A stretch of DNA of 37,754 nt from Methanobacterium sp. (lineage in GTDB: Archaea > Methanobacteriota > Methanobacteria > Methanobacteriales > Methanobacteriaceae), in assembly GCA_003158115.1 (NCBI GenBank), contig PMGM01000055.1, positions 1 to 37,754 of the forward strand. The letters are read 5' to 3'. Of this stretch, positions 35,111 to 37,754 are shown one piece after another. The notes under the pieces are model-generated. The model was not told the origin of the DNA. It saw nothing but the letters and a program-made list of their open reading frames with translations, and did no database searches. Made by a program: the position numbers and the translations under genes. How positions within the stretch are numbered: the stretch's first letter is position 1; every line of letters starts with the position of its first letter.

Positions 35111-35129
35111 ACATAATAATAAGGAGAGA

Positions 35130-37751
35130 ATGAGCTTGAAAGGAATTTTAAAAAAGATTTCCCAAATCAACTTTGGTCTTATGTCCCCAGAGAACATAAG
35201 AAAAATGTCCGTTACCAAGATCGTAACCCCAGACACCTATGATGAAGACGGATATCCAATAGAAGCCGGACTCATGGACCCACGATTGGGAGTTATTGAC
35301 CCGGGCCTTAGATGTAGATCCTGTGGATCAAAGGGTGGAGATTGTCAGGGACATTTTGGACATATAAATCTAGCAAGACCAGTAATACATGTAGGTTTTG
35401 CAGACACGATACATAAAGTTCTGAGATCAACATGTAAAGACTGTGGACATGTCCTATTAACCGAAGCCGAAATGGCGGATTATAGGGAAAAAATTGGAAA
35501 TCAGATCAAAAATGAGGAAAGCATAACAGCTATTATTAAAGATGTTTACACTGTTGCTAGAAGGGATAAATGTCCCCATTGTGCAGAAGAACAGGAAGAC
35601 GTCAAAATAGACAAACCAGTTTCAATAGTTGAAGGAAACTACAAACTCACCGCAAGTGAAGTCAGGGAAAGGCTCGAAGCCATTCCTGAAGATGAGTACA
35701 TATTTGTGGGAATAAATCATGAAGTTGCAAAACCTGAATGGATGGTTTTGACTGTACTTCCAGTTCCCCCAGTAACTGTCAGACCTTCAATAACACTTGA
35801 AACAGGAGAAAGATCTGAAGACGATCTAACACATAAACTAGTTGATATTTTAAGGATCAACCAGAGGCTCAAAGAAAACATGGAAGCAGGAGCACCACAG
35901 CTCATTGTAGAGGATCTTTGGGAACTTTTACAGTACCATGTAACAACCTATTTTGACAACGAAGCATCAGGAGTACCACCGGCCAGACACAGATCAGGAA
36001 GACCCCTTAAAACACTTGCACAGCGTCTTAAAGGTAAAGAAGGACGTTTCAGAAGTAATTTATCGGGTAAAAGAGTAAACTTTTCTGCAAGGACTGTAAT
36101 ATCTCCAGATCCTAACATAAGTATAAACGAGGTTGGAGTTCCTGAGATGATAGCCACAGAGGTTACTGTGCCAGTTTTTGTAACCGAATGGAACATCGAA
36201 GCAATGAAGAAGTTTATAATGAACGGACCTAACGTTCACCCTGGAGCCAACTATGTCATAAGGCCTGATGAAAGGAAAATCAGAGTTTATGATGAAACCA
36301 AGGAAACTGTTATCGAGAAGCTTGAACCGGGATTTGTTGTTGAAAGACATCTAATGGATGGGGATGTAGTATTATTTAATAGGCAGCCTTCACTCCACAG
36401 AATGTCCATGATGGCACATGAGGTTAAAGTTTTACCATACAAAACTTTCAGATTGAATCTATGTGTTTGCCCCCCTTACAATGCAGATTTTGATGGGGAT
36501 GAAATGAACATGCATGTTTTCCAGACAGAAGAATCTCGTGCAGAAGCTAAATCCCTTATGAGAGTTCAGGAACACATACTTTCACCTAGATTCGGTGGAC
36601 CGATCATAGGCGGAATACACGATCATATATCTGGTGCATATCTTTTAACAAGAGAAGGCTCAGTCTTTTCAGAAGAAGATGTATTTCAAATGGTTAAACA
36701 TGCTAGAATGGCTTTACCTAATGCAACTGGTAAAGATTGGACAGGAAAACAAGTTTTCAGTTTACTTCTTCCTAAAGACCTCAACATGGTTTATAAGGCA
36801 GAGATCTGCAGAAAGTGCGATGAATGTCTTAAACAGGAATGTAAAAATGATGCCTATGTGGTCATAGATAATGGGCAAATCATTACAGGTGCAATGGACG
36901 AAAAAGCGTACGGAGCATTTTCGGGTAAGATACTGGATTCTATTGTTAAGGAATATGGTACAGATAAAGCACGAGAATTCCTTGACTCCTCAACCAAACT
37001 TGCAATTTCTGGTATAATGAAGAGGGGTTTCACAACCAGTACTGCTGACGAGGAAATACCAAGGGAAGCCAAGGATCGTATCGAACAGTTGCTTGCAAAT
37101 GCAGAGGCAAAGGTTGAACAGCTCATTGAAGCATACCACAACGAAGAACTCGAAGCATTACCGGGAAGAAGTCTTAGGGAAACCCTTGAGATGAAGATAA
37201 TGCAGGTTCTTGGAGAAGCAAGGGATAAGTCTGGAGAAATAGCAGAAAGTTACTTTGGAATGGAAAACCATGCAGTTATAATGGCCCTTACTGGAGCAAG
37301 AGGTTCAATGTTGAACTTGACTCAGATTGCAGCATGTGTGGGTCAACAATCTGTTCGTGGTGGACGTATTGAAAGGGGTTATAGCCAAAGAACATTACCT
37401 CATTTCCAAGTTGGAGAACTTGGTGCAAAGGCAAGCGGTTTTGTTCATTCAAGTTATAAGAAAGGCCTTGATCCTTTGGAGTTCTTTTTCCATGCAATGG
37501 GTGGTAGAGAAGGTCTTGTGGATACAGCTATACGTACAGCACAGAGTGGTTACATGCAACGAAGATTGGTCAATGCTCTTCAAGATCTGAATGTGCAGCC
37601 AGACGGAACAGTAAGAGACAACAGGGGAGTTATCGTCCAAACAGAATATGGTGAAGATGGTATAGACCCTGCAAAAAGTGACTATGGTAAAGTTGCCGAT
37701 ATAGACAGGATGATAGATGAGATGAGAATAAAATCCAAAATTGGAAAGTAA
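35130..37751 (+). CDS. rpoA1: DNA-directed RNA polymerase subunit A'
   Basis: This is the N-terminal two thirds of the largest RNA polymerase subunit (bacterial beta-prime, Rpb1). The 873 residues include the N-terminal clamp zinc site (CRSCGSKGGDCQGHFGH, about 61-77), a second CKDCGH and CPHC set, LKGKEGRFRSNLSGKRVNFSARTVISPDP, the catalytic NADFDGDEMNMH (about residue 450, three Mg-binding Asp), and the funnel and bridge-helix region GARGSMLNLTQIAACVGQQSVRGGRI. The TAA at 37749-37751 is the natural A'/A'' split, three bases before the window end, so the gene is complete. rpoA2 should begin just outside. The start is ATG 35130 behind GGAGAG. Confidence 0.97.
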   Translation: MSLKGILKKISQINFGLMSPENIRKMSVTKIVTPDTYDEDGYPIEAGLMDPRLGVIDPGLRCRSCGSKGGDCQGHFGHINLARPVIHVGFADTIHKVLRSTCKDCGHVLLTEAEMADYREKIGNQIKNEESITAIIKDVYTVARRDKCPHCAEEQEDVKIDKPVSIVEGNYKLTASEVRERLEAIPEDEYIFVGINHEVAKPEWMVLTVLPVPPVTVRPSITLETGERSEDDLTHKLVDILRINQRLKENMEAGAPQLIVEDLWELLQYHVTTYFDNEASGVPPARHRSGRPLKTLAQRLKGKEGRFRSNLSGKRVNFSARTVISPDPNISINEVGVPEMIATEVTVPVFVTEWNIEAMKKFIMNGPNVHPGANYVIRPDERKIRVYDETKETVIEKLEPGFVVERHLMDGDVVLFNRQPSLHRMSMMAHEVKVLPYKTFRLNLCVCPPYNADFDGDEMNMHVFQTEESRAEAKSLMRVQEHILSPRFGGPIIGGIHDHISGAYLLTREGSVFSEEDVFQMVKHARMALPNATGKDWTGKQVFSLLLPKDLNMVYKAEICRKCDECLKQECKNDAYVVIDNGQIITGAMDEKAYGAFSGKILDSIVKEYGTDKAREFLDSSTKLAISGIMKRGFTTSTADEEIPREAKDRIEQLLANAEAKVEQLIEAYHNEELEALPGRSLRETLEMKIMQVLGEARDKSGEIAESYFGMENHAVIMALTGARGSMLNLTQIAACVGQQSVRGGRIERGYSQRTLPHFQVGELGAKASGFVHSSYKKGLDPLEFFFHAMGGREGLVDTAIRTAQSGYMQRRLVNALQDLNVQPDGTVRDNRGVIVQTEYGEDGIDPAKSDYGKVADIDRMIDEMRIKSKIGK

Positions 37752-37754
37752 CCA

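Noticed and set aside
37749..37754. Possible truncation of rpoA1 by the window end
   Set aside because: A stop codon at 37749-37751 and 873 residues fit a complete A' subunit; the remainder belongs to the separate A'' gene.

Overview
The window reads as a chromosomal core segment of a hydrogenotrophic methanogen of the order Methanobacteriales, probably a mesophilic Methanobacterium-like species. The supporting genes are methanogen-specific: an MCR activation ATPase (atwA), methanogenesis marker 9, coenzyme F420 genes (cofD, cofE), GTP cyclohydrolase III, archaeal dihydroneopterin aldolase (mptD), archaeal PurO, Taw1, a split RNA polymerase (H, B'', B', A') and an archaeal MreB. The DNA is AT-rich, spacers are strongly AT-rich, and many starts are GTG or TTG behind GGAGG/GGTG ribosome binding sites. 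I see no CRISPR array, insertion sequence, integrase or phage genes.

Layout. (1) 1-441: a small membrane protein whose frame appears broken. (2) 625-4595, minus strand: atwA, marker 9, precorrin-2 dehydrogenase, hemA. This looks like one operon joining tetrapyrrole (F430 precursor) synthesis to activation of the F430 enzyme MCR. (3) 4767-8826, minus: a DUS-like flavoprotein, gch3, cofD, cofE, purO (FO/F420 and purine metabolism). (4) 8918-11413, minus: rnhB, then mreB and an unknown protein in a tight pair. (5) 12068-17583, plus: archaetidylserine decarboxylase and synthase, a DUF515-like membrane protein, a secreted C-terminally anchored protein, a sortase, mptD and a DUF5518-like membrane protein. 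(6) 17658-20652: larB (minus), a 14-TM drug-type MFS transporter and a small zinc ribbon protein. (7) 21112-25776, plus: an orphan ferredoxin, korDABC and sucC, the 2-oxoglutarate arm of the incomplete reductive TCA pathway. (8) 26057-28063, minus: a secreted DUF1002-like protein and taw1. (9) 28441-30410: tpiA and pgk. (10) 30662-31243: tRNA-Thr, Pro, Tyr, Asp and Lys. (11) 31272-37751: rpoH, rpoB2, rpoB1, rpoA1.

Most of the window is conserved core. The parts I would look at first are the sortase with its overlapping candidate substrate next to a DUF515 protein that resembles CpaB in part; marker 9, which carries a duplicated CC-P-x-K-P-C-P motif and a UBA-like tail; the mreB partner of unknown function; and distinct RNA-level elements at the rpo gene junctions: a tandem Shine-Dalgarno duplication before rpoB2, a hairpin covering the rpoB1 Shine-Dalgarno, and a hairpin before rpoA1. 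All functional calls come from reading the sequence and recalling families; no database search was run.
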